Below are positions 1-11,511 of a stretch of DNA of 64,000 nt, in pieces. Position 1 is the stretch's first letter, and every line of letters starts with the position of its first letter. The stretch is from contig JAKNDB010000086.1 of NCBI GenBank assembly GCA_024305405.1, positions 1,115,001 through 1,179,000 of the forward strand, read 5' to 3'. The translations under genes and the position numbers were made by a program. This DNA comes from Dirofilaria immitis (lineage: Eukaryota; Nematoda; Chromadorea; Rhabditida; Onchocercidae). The notes beneath the pieces are model-generated. The model made no database searches. It had not been told where the DNA came from and worked only from the letters and a program-made list of their open reading frames with translations.

Positions 1-145
1 TTAAAAGATAAAATCATTAACAAATGAATTTCTGAAACACAAAAGAGAGAAATGAGGTAATAGAAGGATTTCAAATTTCTTTTATTTCGCTATTAAATAT
101 CATTAAGCCATAAAAAATCAAAATGTATTTTAAATAAAAACTTAC

Positions 146-475
146 CTTTCGGAGAGCAGCCTGTAGTCCTAAAGAATTGACATCCAGTTCCTCAACAGTA
201 TTGACTTTATTATAGATATTAGTGGCGCATTGATGGTCAATGATAATAAAAGCAATGGTCTGTACTGGTGCCGAATCAGATCCTTGTTCCTTAGTAGCAT
301 TGCAACCAGATGTTCTTAGAGCAAATGGGATCAGAGAAGTTGGTGTCGTTGTAGAAGTTGGTTGTGGATAGAATGCCATATAATTGGCTTTCCAAATCGG
401 TGCTTTCACAATATGGATGCAATAAGCACAACAAAAGGCGAACAAGAAGAAGGTAGAAAGGAACAGGATACTGCT
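146..475 (-). CDS. Single exon of a hypothetical membrane protein (partial gene)
   Basis: An open exon on the minus strand is bounded by a CCTTTCAG acceptor (just above 475) and a GTAAG donor (just below 146), and stays open for 110 codons. It begins with a strongly hydrophobic stretch rich in F, L, C and A (start SSILFLSTFFLFAF) that would make one transmembrane helix, followed by a Pro/Thr-rich part and a polar part with two isolated cysteines. I do not recognise the family. The remaining exons would lie left of the window for the 3' part; no convincing 5' exon was found to the right. The membrane assignment is an inference from hydrophobicity only. Confidence 0.5.
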
Positions 476-1408
476 CTGAAAGGATTATCGTAATTTCCTG
501 CCGTCAATATTGAGGTGATCACACAAGATATGTCAAATGATAAAAATACTACTCTCGGAGTGTGGGGATAAGGGAAGGAAAAATACTGCAGAGTAGAGTG
601 GACAGATGGATCGGGTTGACAAAGTGAAGAGATATGACTATCCGAAGTGTGTCAATATGGTTGGGAGAGTCACGCGTCAAGAAAGAATTCGAACAATTGT
701 TCGCGTAGAGTTGGCAAGGAAGAGTTACGAGAATAGTAGCTGTCGAATCGACGAATCTTTCGAAATACAGTTCGGAAGTGTATGTTTGGTACGCCTAAAG
801 ATGAAACTTTTAGACAAACAAGATTAGTTAATAATTTCAATATACGGAACGGGAAGATGGAGAAATGGAAGGTTAGGTAATGACAGTTTATATATGCATG
901 TCTGAAAAGAGACCGAAGAAATATTGACAATAATGCGGTAGTGCAGGATGATGACATCGGGAAAGAAAAGAGAGCAAGAAATGAAAAGAGAACCTTGCAA
1001 CTCTCGATATTATTCATATTTGCGATGTTTTCTACGATCATCATCACAGGGCGGCGCGATGGTGTCCTTCAACGTACACGCTAATCATTTCTTGCTGCTG
1101 GTCTCTAATGTCCAACTATTAATTCGCTAAGTTATCACTATTATTTAGTTATTGCAATTGTTGTAGTTGTTATTACTACAATTATATTAGTAACAGCTAA
1201 AATGGATACTTCTTAAACTACGTTTGCATTTTTTGTTCCCCATATTTGAGTTCAATTTTATGCCTTAGAAAACAAATGACTTCAATATTCAAATGTGTAA
1301 CTCTAAATTCAAAGGAAATAAGAGATGAAAGATAAGAAGATAAGAGCGGCAAATAATCTTTATTTGACAATTTATTTTTATCAAATCAATTACAACAATA
1401 CCATGATC

Positions 1409-1451
1409 AAACTTCTAGAAGAAAGTTTATCTCACTTTCTTCTAGAAGTTT
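1409..1451. repeat. Perfect 17-bp inverted repeat (hairpin)
   Basis: Left arm 1409-1425 and right arm 1435-1451 are exact reverse complements and flank a 9-base loop. The arms contain TTCTAGAA, which is itself palindromic. No open reading frame or mobile-element protein is associated. The function is unknown. Confidence 0.85.
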
Positions 1452-4077
1452 CTTCCTTGATTATTACTTCCTGAGAGCAATTGCATGTTTCGTTAAAGCG
1501 CATAAAGGAATATTTATTACATATTATATGTAAATACGGATTTACGAATATTAAGGCATAAGAAATCCTTTCCATCAGAATGCAACATTTATAGTGAAAA
1601 TGGAAGATCTGTAGTGATCTGTTTGCATCATCTCTTAAAGTGTATCCTGTTACCTGAATGCAGTGATACTTATTAGTTGAACAAATTTCTAGAAATAATG
1701 AAATCAATTCATCGCACAACTGATAAATATAGTAATAAAATTGGACAAATTTTTAAACAGATCCAGAGAAAAGATATCGAATTGAGCTAATTAAATCAGT
1801 AAAAAAGATACGAATCATAGCAAAATTTCCTATTTTATATTCTGAGTATTCGAAAATAAAACCTGAAAATTATTATTGTAACCTTTCCTTTAATTTGTAT
1901 CATTAAGCCGCAGATCGTTTTCATACCATTTCATGCATTGCAAGATAGAAAAGAAAATGAAAATTACAAAGTAAATTTTTTTCAAGATTCTTAAGCTAAA
2001 CTAATTATATTAGTGAGAAAATAGTATCATAGCAAAATTTTTACTTTTTATTTTATGATTTAGAAACATCAGTCTTATTCATTTATGAACTTAGTTAGCT
2101 ATATATGGTTAGAAAAATACATAATTCTCTCTATGTCTTCCATTTACAGTTCTATTTACTACTTCCTTTGCTGTTTTTATAATTTACTAGAACTGTTACA
2201 AAAGAAAATAATGAAGAGCATAATTTCCAGACAACTTAATTACACCAATGCTCCAATTTTAAAAAAATCTGAAAGTGATGTTTAATCAATGATCTTAAAA
2301 TAATTCTAAACGATTAAAATTTAGTATAAAAATGAAAATTGAAGAGATAGCAGGGTATTAAGCAAAAAGGCATAGTTCATATTTTGAAGGACAATATAAT
2401 TTGTTGCAATATTAACGAATCAGTCGGTTTCAAAATTTCCAACTTCAATGAACTATAAAAATTTCTTGAATTTTAATGATATTTAATGAATGGATTAAGC
2501 TGTAAATTCAGGTTCTGAATTTTTACTTCGTAATAAGCTAATTAAATTAATCAATTTTTATGCATTTTCATTCGATTAAAGAAATAAATTTTGCAGAGGA
2601 GCGGACAGGGAAACATTGAGAAAGATGTAAGGGTCAAATAAACTTCTTTGTTATAACTTTTACTATTTAGAGTATGTAAAAACTTTATTACGAGAAAGAA
2701 ACCTGTTCCTCAGTGAAGGATTCATTATTCACAGAGAGCTGCTTTCATTACTTAACAATCACTCTTATTACGATCGTTATCACCAATATATTTTTGCCAA
2801 TATTAGATCAATAAACAGCATAGAAAAAAAGTTACTACCATCCTATAACATACATGGGAAAACCTACTACAATTAAAAACAATTACAGTTTGACGGAATA
2901 TAATACCAGCGAAAATTGACATGTTCGAAACATATTAGTTCGAATTTGTTTTTTGAAAAAAAAACACATTAATATAACGAAGGATTTGATAAGTGTGCAA
3001 AATGATAATGATAATAGATTTATTAATTAAATGATCTGCATCTAATAACTTGGTTAAACTAAAAATTGCCATCTTAAAAATAAGGAAATTTCATGCACGC
3101 TTTTGAATCCACAGCGAAACATAATGCAAGCATTAATTGCGATTTGATATATTTTAAATAACACTATATTATCATTACTATAATTGCTTATGTCATTATT
3201 CATTATCATAATTATTACCACAATGATAGAGTAGTAATTATTATTGATATTGCTGTAGTTATGGAAAATGCATTTGTTTCTGAGATTATTTGTTAGGTCC
3301 TTAAATTTCTGCATTGTTATTACATGAAAAATGTTTGTGAGATAAAACAAAAATACAATACTGAATCTATAGCGCAAGCATTAGCAGAAGCATAATTGGC
3401 CAATACTGATAAACCGATCACAGGTTTCCTATCTATTTAAGATATAAATTATTAAATCTATGATGTTATAACATCATGATATTCGAGAATAATAAGGTTA
3501 TATACTTAAGAGACTTCAGATTGAGATAGGTAAACAATACATTTGCTCCTTTCTGTATTTAATTGATATTTAAGCGAATAAATATTCAATTGAGTGGTGA
3601 CTTATCTATTAGTTCAGTATTACTTTTATTGGTATAAATATTAGTAGTAAATATTAGTAGTAGCTACATGACCTTAATTTCAAATTTATGCCTATCACTT
3701 ATAGATCCTTTTATGAGTGCATTAATAATTATTTATCTGACTTCCTTGACACATACTACATGATTTCTCAATACTTTTAAAGCTTAATTTCTCTAAGAAA
3801 ACATATTAAGATAACAGAATATTCGTAAATCTTAAATTTCTTTCTAATCTTTCGAAAAAAAAATGTTTTGCTGTAATTATTATTGGTCATGATTTCGGAC
3901 ACCAGCTAAATCCATCTAGTCTATTAAGTTTTAAATTTTTTTGCGTAATAATGAGCATATTGAAAAATTTGTTCAAAATTTTAAATATTTATTTACTTCT
4001 TAATCAATGAAAGAAAAAATGATGCAAGAAAATCGTATGGAGGATATACTGATACATAGTTATCAAGAATAATTAAT

Positions 4078-4080
<3 letters not shown>

Positions 4081-4112
<32 letters not shown>
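4081..4112. repeat. (AG)16 microsatellite
   Basis: An uninterrupted run of AG dinucleotides of about 32 bases in otherwise unique intergenic sequence. Confidence 0.95.
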
Positions 4113-4117
<5 letters not shown>

Positions 4118-5720
4118 AGTTCGGCAGTTTAAAAACTGATGAAAAAAACCCAGCTAAAAATAACTGAACAAAAAGAAACAAAAGTCGTGGAGAACAAGGA
4201 TGAGATCAAGAAATATAATTATAAATTCGTGATATTGTTTACCAACAATACAAAGCTATCATTGAACAAAGCAAACAATAAATATCAGTCGATTAATTAA
4301 GAGCTTATAATTTCAACTATCATCCAAATATAGTATGCCTCCTAAACTTTATTCTATAACTGATGAATGGTTAATAGCAGGCTCTTGCTAAAAATGGAAA
4401 TAGCAATATCGATAAAAAGAATATCATTTTAATGACCAATGGTATTAAACAAGAAAGCTATGTTTCAATATTTTATTTTTCTTTTTGCCAATATTGAAAA
4501 TATCTTAGGAAATCTCATACTCATGCGTATAAAAAAAAAGAAAAAAAAGAGGTAGCGTGAAATATGTACAAATAATAATGAAAGAATTTTTGAGATCAAT
4601 GCTGCTTGCTGAAAATATTCTGAAAATAATAAATAAATTTTTGATAACTGCGATCAAAAGATGAGGAGCAGAATGAAAATATAATTTGGTACTTATTCAT
4701 GGAAAAATGATGACTGCTTTTAATATACATATATAATAATGTGAATAAAGTATGTTTTCCAGAAGACGATAAAATAGAAAATTTTCAATGACTCTCAAAT
4801 CAAACAAGAAATTGGATTTTAAAGAAAACAGGATCGTATAATAAAGAAAAAAACATTTCAGTGACAATATCTGAGAGTGTAACTGATTCTGGCTGAATAA
4901 AAAACAAGGGAAAGACCAACTTAGGAAGCACAAAATTAGTACTTGGCACGAATTTCGGAGAAATGAAATGAAAGAATTTAAACAAAAGGAAAAATAATGA
5001 TATGAAGTTACGAAAATTTGGAGATAAGAGTAGGGATACTATTGAAGTTGGACAACAGATCAGGAAAAGAATGATTGCAAAATATTAAGATAGAAGTTTG
5101 CCATCTCAATAGTAAAAAAACTGAAATAATAGTAAAAATTTTAGAAAAATATCTCCACATAGAAAAGATAATGGTCCTACCGAATAATTAGAACAGATAG
5201 AATGAAAGAATAATCATCGTCAAAAAGAAGATGGAAAACAACTGTGAATCTTTATTTATTATTATTCCATGATTATTCCCCATTACAATCGTCATTCATC
5301 TTCATCTTGGACTTGGAAATTATTTCTATCCTTTACAACACCATTAATGTCATCGAAATTAGAATTTTCATTATGATTCTATATTGTGGTACAAAAATCC
5401 ATCATTGTCACCCATGAAGATATACTCCAACATGAATTGGTCTGATGGAGAAGGGAAAGGGGTGGGGGCGATTTCAGTTTTGTGGTTTTCGTTAGGCTGC
5501 GGTCGCCTGCAACTCATCGACTGATTCGGTCATGGTAGATTTAATTATTTGATTCTCATTAACTTTTTCTGAGATAGTGTAAGTTTTGTTCGAATTTTCA
5601 AATTCCATTTTTGTCATCCGAAATTAGTTGAAGTTTCAATTACATGAGAAGCATTAGCAACTCATGTTTAAGATTCAACTGTTATCATTAGTATGAATAA
5701 CTTAATAGCATATAATTAAG

Positions 5721-7368
5721 GATCGACAATCAACGACGTCATCAAACGCACGGCTAAAAGAATTTGGTCCATGGACAGAGCAGTATAGTTCAGCTGGAAA
5801 ACGCTACTTCTATAATCGGGAAACTGAGGTGTCACAATGGGAGAAGCCTCCTGAATGGCGCGAATATGAAAAATTTCTATCTGAAAATGCTGCAAATCAA
5901 AGTCCTGTGTCATCTGCTTGTGAGTTTTGCTGTTTACTTTCGAATACATATCATTTGCAGAAAAAGGATATTTTTTTTCGTAAATGCTTAATGTTTAAAT
6001 TGCTCCCGACAGGATATCTAGATTGTAGTTATTTTGAAGACAAAATAAAAATCCTTAAAGAAAAACTGTTTCATATTTAATAATATCTGCTGCTATTGTT
6101 TGAGCCTATGACTTTCGTAAAATTGTCTACGACTGATAAACGGCGATATTTATCTTAGCTGGAATTCTTTAAACCGGAATAACTGTTGTACGGTTGACAA
6201 GCACCGTATTTTCATTTTGGCTTAATCATGATTTCAATAAATTACTAGCGTTTTAGTTTCTAATATCATTTTAATTTAAATCCGTTTTTGAGATGCACAT
6301 CTTTTTTTTCATTTTTAATTACGTAATAATTCATTTTCTCTTTATTTGGAGAAGCCCTTGATAAATCGAAAAACAGTTTAATTTAATCAACTGCGTTTAA
6401 TTCCAGCAAAATGTTCATGAAGCCATGTTCACTCATTTTTAGCTTACTTAAATAAATTGCTTAGAATAGATAAATTTAGATTAGCTCTATTAAATTCGTT
6501 TCCAGATCATGACGAAAATGTTAGTTGAAATTAAGATTTTGAGCAGTTAGGTTTGAATATTTACGAATAATAATTTTAACGAAAAATATGGCTTCAGCTG
6601 GAGCTCGTATTGCTCCAAGCAGTAATGCTGCAGGAATGTATTTGATCAATTCAGCAGATTCTTCTGCATCTGGTAATAATGGTGATGTGAAGAGTAAAAT
6701 GAAAACGCATGATTCAATGCAGTCAGTTCTGAGAGTCAAACGTTCAAAAGTCGAATTGAAAGAAGAAGATTCTATCGGTCCAGTGGTTTTCTCTGAAGAG
6801 CAACATCGACGATTTCTAAGGTTTTTTTTGTCAAAATGTATTTTGATGCAGACTGTTTCCATTAATCAAGCTACACAGTTATTATTTCTTGTATTTGTTA
6901 ACATTTTTATTAGTGAGATTGTTAAATGTCGGATCCAATGAATATTACATTCAAAACGTAGATGTCATAAAACAGTAAAGATAAAAATTAAACCCGTATC
7001 TTAAACATAGTTTGTATACAATATTTCCCTTGAGTGTTGAATGTAGTAGTTTTTATTGCATAGATCAGAACTATAAACTCTATGAATAATTATATAATGT
7101 CTTTCACTAAAATTGTAGAGCAGATGCACATATATCCACTCGTCGATGGCCAACAGAAGACTGGGAACAAAGTGCAATGAAGGCTGATACAGCTGCACAT
7201 AGTCTTACATTGCAAATCATTTATGTATCTTGTGATCTAAAAAGTGCTGGGTCGCTTGTCAAAACTGCTGAAATGCGTTCTTCATTGTTAGCGCAAAAAT
7301 TACAATTTATAGCAGATCATCAACGACAACTGGAAGCGAGTTTTGCACTGCCTTCACTTCCTTTTTAA
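5721..7368 (+). CDS. WAC: WW domain adapter with C-terminal coiled coil, WAC-like
   Basis: Visible exons are about 5721-5917, 6547-6820 and 7119-7368; phases join correctly (T|TT and AG|A). The first encodes a WW domain with both tryptophans (GPWTEQYSS, then YFYNRETEVSQWEKP). The last encodes a helical C-terminus, RRWPTEDWEQS to LQFIADHQRQLEAS, which aligns with the end of human WAC (GWPADHAEKQ to LFLRQQIKELEKLK). In animals WAC brings the RNF20/40 ligase to RNA polymerase II for H2B ubiquitination and has roles in autophagy and TOR signalling. The human protein has several hundred residues of low-complexity linker between the two regions; here the linker is under 100 residues. The start codon is upstream of 5721 and was not located: a TAG at 5706 closes the frame just before an AAG acceptor. 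Confidence 0.85.
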
Positions 7369-7810
7369 ACAGTTACCAATGATTTGCATATTTTGGATAT
7401 ATATCTAGAGATAACAGCTTAATATTAATGTTATCGGTGGCATTCATTTATTTTGATTGTTTTTGCGAATCACCTAGGAAATCATGTATTACGTCAAGTT
7501 TCCTAAATGTGATTATGGCAGTCGCTTATCAGTGTATCTATCATAGTTTTGCATTTCATATTATTTGATACAAATATACAGATGAATCATTGAACAGTTA
7601 GATAATGGCAGTAATAATGATGGGATTAGATACATTAATTACACTTACATTGATTTATATATGTTATTGTTTCTCAATGATTAAAAATAAAAATAACTCC
7701 TTCGATAAATTTAACCTTTATATTTAATTCAAAATGAGCTAAAATTGCATTATATTTCGCAACAAATATAAAACAATATTTCCAACATAAAAAAATTGAT
7801 AGAAATGAAA

Positions 7811-8966
7811 TCATAGAAAAGTCCTACACCGGTCGTGCACAGCTTTTTCACTTTGCTCATTAACAATATTTTCTACGTCCATTTCTGATCGGATTATTCG
7901 CAGCTGTAAAAATTGAGCATAGTAAGCACTGTACCAATTATTCTGTGATATTGGAACAAAGTCGGTAGTGACGTTTCTATAAGTTTTATGAAATGAAAAA
8001 AAAGCACATAGAGAACCAACAGTATTTTGAGCATTGCGAATATCTCCTACTGGAGATTTTTCTTTCCATAAACGGGCAATGTTCGCTTGATTTTCATCAA
8101 CGCAATGTTGTATCAAATTCATTCTTTTAGTTCTCATAATTAGTAACTGAAAATGGTGGTGTTCTGCATGTCTTTGCTAGTAGCTGATAGAACTTTTCAA
8201 GATGACGTGATAAATATTCTATTAGAGCATAAAATATTAGAGAAGTAGAAAGTACGGGATTTCTTTGGAATAAAGCGGTTGATTTAGAACCTTATCTTCT
8301 TCCTAAAAGCATTATGTTGTGTTATATTCATTACCTCCTTATAAATCAAACGACATTTTTCGCCCTTGTCCACATTGACAGAAAATGATTTACTTGGCAG
8401 TGCAGTGTTTAGTTCAAATAATATTTTGTCATCGATCTGTCGCAATTTATTCAACATGTCCTGAAAACAATCGATTTTTCTGAGAAGTCTGTGTAGATTA
8501 GCAATGTTGTATCAAATTCATTCTTTTAGTTCTCATAGCAACTGAAAAATTTATTTAGAATCCAAAAACAGAAAATTTTATGACACCATACATCTCTTCT
8601 TTTCTATATATTAATAATTAGTTTCATAACTAATTGTGATGTATCACAGTCAGCGATTCTCTCAGTGTTTCGAATAGCATCTTCACTATTGCAGAATCTA
8701 ATATACTGCTACCCCTGATTCATCATCATTCGTCAGTTCGCTATTGTTACTAGAATGCTAATCTCAATCTCTCAAAAGTTTTTCCTCGATCGCACTTTAT
8801 TCATTATGCCATCATTGAAATTATTAGCCCCACTTGTTCTGCATATGCTTTTTTGTCGTCATACTAAAATAACGTACATAAAGATCGAAATTTTGATTCA
8901 GACAATAATACTAAAACCTACCTGAAATGCTAACAAATCAAGGCAATTGACCCGTTTTTCATCCAT
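7811..8966 (-). CDS. MIX23: MIX23 / CCDC58, mitochondrial protein of the intermembrane space import pathway
   Basis: Four exons give a complete 129-residue protein: 8922-8966, 8335-8460, 8021-8146, 7811-7903. All lengths are multiples of three, so every junction is phase 0. The sequence follows human CCDC58 along its length: LRQIDDKILFELNTALP for the human MRTIDDRIVHELNTTVP segment, then MRTKRMNLIQHC, and the conserved end SEMDVENIVNEQS and RCRTFL. MIX23 proteins are small, alpha-helical mitochondrial intermembrane-space proteins linked to protein import. The ATG lies in a short first exon, MDEKRVNCLDLLAFQ. The last intron (7904-8020) is 117 bases, stop-free and in frame, with a GTTGGT donor. 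The family match requires its removal. Intron 1 holds a copy of part of exon 3 (see findings). Confidence 0.9.
8501..8548. repeat. Duplicated fragment of MIX23 exon 3 and its acceptor
   Basis: Bases 8501-8537 are identical to 8102-8138, and similarity continues for about ten bases after a small gap through the CTGAAAA acceptor complement. The copy lies in MIX23 intron 1, upstream of exon 2 in the direction of transcription. It carries the first dozen codons of exon 3 plus the splice acceptor. Spliced after exon 1 it would read TTG CTA TGA, so it cannot be a functional alternative exon in that phase. Confidence 0.85.
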
Positions 8967-9651
8967 GGAAACACTAGTGAAAAAACTTCCAACAGCAAAC
9001 CTGAGAATCAGTTAATGCTACAGAAAATACTAAATGTCTCTATGTCTATATGTCTCACAAGGCACTGATGACCATAAAATTTGTATTTAAGTGCATTGTT
9101 CAGAAAGATGATTTGTTCACGACAATCCAATTTAATTATCTCCAGTTATAAAAGTCCTTATCTAGAAACAGAGTAAAACGTAAGCAATTGAACAAATGGT
9201 TATCCATAAATTCCATATCCACATAACTGAGAAGTTTGTAATAAGCACAGTTTTCAAGAAGAAGCACTGTTAGTGTCTGTGAAAAACATGCCAGTCTTGG
9301 AGAGACATCTCTTGGACAAAATGCCTTTAAAAAATTTATTAACAGTTAAATCCTACTATACAAAAAACAAGAGAAATCATTGATCGGACTATTAAAGTGT
9401 GTAGCTAAAAATTTAACTTAGGCAATAACTAATACACACTGATATACGATAGAAATATGAAGATAATAATAAGTCTTTTAAACCCGTGGATTCTCTTTCC
9501 ACGATTAAATTTTAATATTCCCTCTCACCTATTCTTGTCATATTATTTAATCATATAAATTCTTCAGCAATTACAGTGAACGGTTAGCATAAATCATATG
9601 CACGAAGGCTATCGTTGAGACAATAAGCGGAAAATGATAATCTTTGAATAG

Positions 9652-9936
9652 TCACTGAGGCTGAATTTCGGTTTTTCCAGATTCTTCGATTATGGTAAGA
9701 TCCGATATCTGCTCCGAATCTTGCTTAGAATGTATAAATGATTTCCTCATATCGTGACGGCAATTAGCAATACCCATACCGAAACCCATGCCTAGGCCTA
9801 ACCAAAATGGAAATTGCCTTTTAAATACTGCTGCAGCTATTAAACCAACGGTCCCAGCACTTACAGTCTTCAGTGCTGTATCTGCTAAACATCGATCGAA
9901 AGTTTCATTAAGCTCATCTTCCGACTTCTTCACCAT
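9652..9936 (-). CDS. MICOS10: MICOS complex subunit MIC10
   Basis: A single 94-codon exon. The N-terminal half matches MIC10/MINOS1: DRCLADTALKTVSAG corresponds to the human DRCLADAVVKIGTG. It is followed by two hydrophobic segments with glycine ladders (GTVGLIAAAVF, then FWLGLGMGFGMGIANC) separated by a short basic loop (FKRQ). That is the hairpin topology by which MIC10 oligomerises and bends the inner mitochondrial membrane at crista junctions. After the second segment comes NCRHDMRKSF, like the human NCQHDF, then an acidic tail slightly longer than in vertebrates. An acceptor (TATTTTTAG) ends at 9962, some 25 bases before the ATG, so the mRNA is probably trans-spliced or has a 5' UTR intron. 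MIX23 follows about 690 bases downstream on the same strand. Confidence 0.92.
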   Translation of the reverse strand: MVKKSEDELNETFDRCLADTALKTVSAGTVGLIAAAVFKRQFPFWLGLGMGFGMGIANCRHDMRKSFIHSKQDSEQISDLTIIEESGKTEIQPQ

Positions 9937-9961
9937 TTGATATCACCTTTGCAATGATTAC

Positions 9962-11511
9962 CTAAAAATAGAATCATCAAAATTATAGCAATATTTTATT
10001 CATTAAGGAAGCGAAAATTAAACTTTACAATAAACTAATTATCTTATTAACTATTCATTAAATGTGCATAGATAACAAAATAAAATATTTATTTACGACT
10101 GACAAAACTGGGTTATCATTTTAGATTTTCTCATTTTCGAAAATCACACAATTTTCTAACATTTTTAATAGATTTATATATAACTTCTCGTTTAAATTTC
10201 CTTGTACAGAAATCACTATTCCTTAACATTACAACAAGAACTTGCTCCATTTTATTCTGAACATACATCAATTCTAATTACAACTAATAACCATAACTGT
10301 CATAACTAAAATATCTAAGACACTTCAAATGGTAATCAGTGTAACATAGCACTAACCAGACAGAACGAAAGATAGCCTTTTCCGTAAATGTTCTATAATA
10401 ACTAAAATTTTTTGAATCGTTAAGATGTACTCATTGCAATACGTGAAATGATACAAAGAGTCACCCCAAGAAAAGGAAGAATGAAAATGTTAAAAAGTTT
10501 CACCGCTGTAATTGATAAACGTTTTAGAGAATTTCAGAATCTAACTTTGCCCAAAACATTCTTACATAAATGGAAATCTTAGGTCCAATTTCATCATATA
10601 CTACCACACTTCCACATAACCCCACCAGTGACTCCACGCATTACCTCTCGGGATTTCATATTCATGACAGTTCGCTATGACTCGAATCCAGCCAGTTTGT
10701 AGTCTACAACCGATGAACAAAGTAATAGCCGCGAAATACCTGAAAGAGGTGAGTATTGTGTGATAATGGGAAATTTATTGAGGTTTGTTGTGCGGCCTGA
10801 TAATATTTGGAGTGTGAGATACTACTCGCTTTATTATTTAAATTAAGATTGAAATAATATTAGGTTTATATATTTACCTTTCAATTTACACTGGTTTTGA
10901 ATGGCAAGAGATTATTGTGGTTAACTAAGGATAATATTCAAATTTCAAATATTGATATATATATGTATATATCCGAGTACTTCGGAGTTTTTGTGGAGGA
11001 CCCGGGAATTCGCTGGAAAAAACAAAGATAAATCCACATATGTATACATATATATACTATTATGCTAGAAGTTGTTTCACAGTTTTAAATTAGAAGTTGT
11101 TTCACAGTTTCTACTTCCAACCAAGCTGGAAATATAGCTGAATCAACGTCGCTTAATTTGAACTTTTTCCTAATGCTAACCAACTCGAATATTTAAAGCT
11201 ACGTAGTAAAATGATTTACTTGCTCAGTTATTATTTGTAGATTATTTTTAACTTTTTTGGCTATGCTGCTTTCGTCTTATTTATTCGTCTTTCAAATTCT
11301 CTTCTTAAAGTCTCAGTTATCAAATAATAAGGGAAAATATTTATATAATCAATTCTACGACTTCGTTAATTGTAAGAAGATGCATATTCTCAAGTATCAT
11401 TAGTGAGCAATATCACTTAATCATAAATTAGTTCCATGAGAATGCTTTTGTTATGACTGTGTCATTAGATGTTCAAATATTTTAATTGAGGTGAGTGTTA
11501 AGAGAGTGGAA
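9962..11511. other. Intergenic region between divergent MIC10 and the phosphatase gene
   Basis: About 1.5 kb of AT-rich sequence expected to hold both promoters. A short open stretch starting with ATG at 10677 ends in a GTGAGT donor after 24 codons and could be a 5' exon, but no partner exon is evident. A 20-bp unit is directly repeated at 11066-11085 and 11091-11110. Confidence 0.5.
11066..11110. repeat. Tandem duplication, 20-bp unit with 25-bp period
   Basis: TAGAAGTTGTTTCACAGTTT occurs exactly at 11066-11085 and 11091-11110 with a 5-base spacer. Probably a local slippage duplication in the 5' flank of the phosphatase gene. Confidence 0.9.

Larger units (their letters stand above)
476..5720. 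other. Long intergenic stretch, no supported gene
   Basis: About 5.2 kb of AT-rich DNA. Short open frames exist on both strands (for instance near 606-1130) but none shows a recognisable domain or a convincing splice context. It holds a perfect 17-bp hairpin at 1409-1451, an AG dinucleotide repeat at 4081-4112, and a G-rich patch near 5450-5475 (runs GGG, GGGG, GGGGG) about 250 bases before the first visible WAC exon that may belong to its promoter or 5' UTR. Confidence 0.6.

Noticed and set aside
606..1130. Overlapping ORFs on both strands (606-827 plus, 670-1047 minus, 948-1130 plus)
   Set aside because: No domain, no consistent splice signals, and the two strands compete. Possibly 5' UTR or promoter sequence of a gene to the left.
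10677..10748. 24-codon ATG frame ending in a GTGAGT donor
   Set aside because: It could be a first exon, but no phase-compatible acceptor leads into the phosphatase or any other recognised exon.
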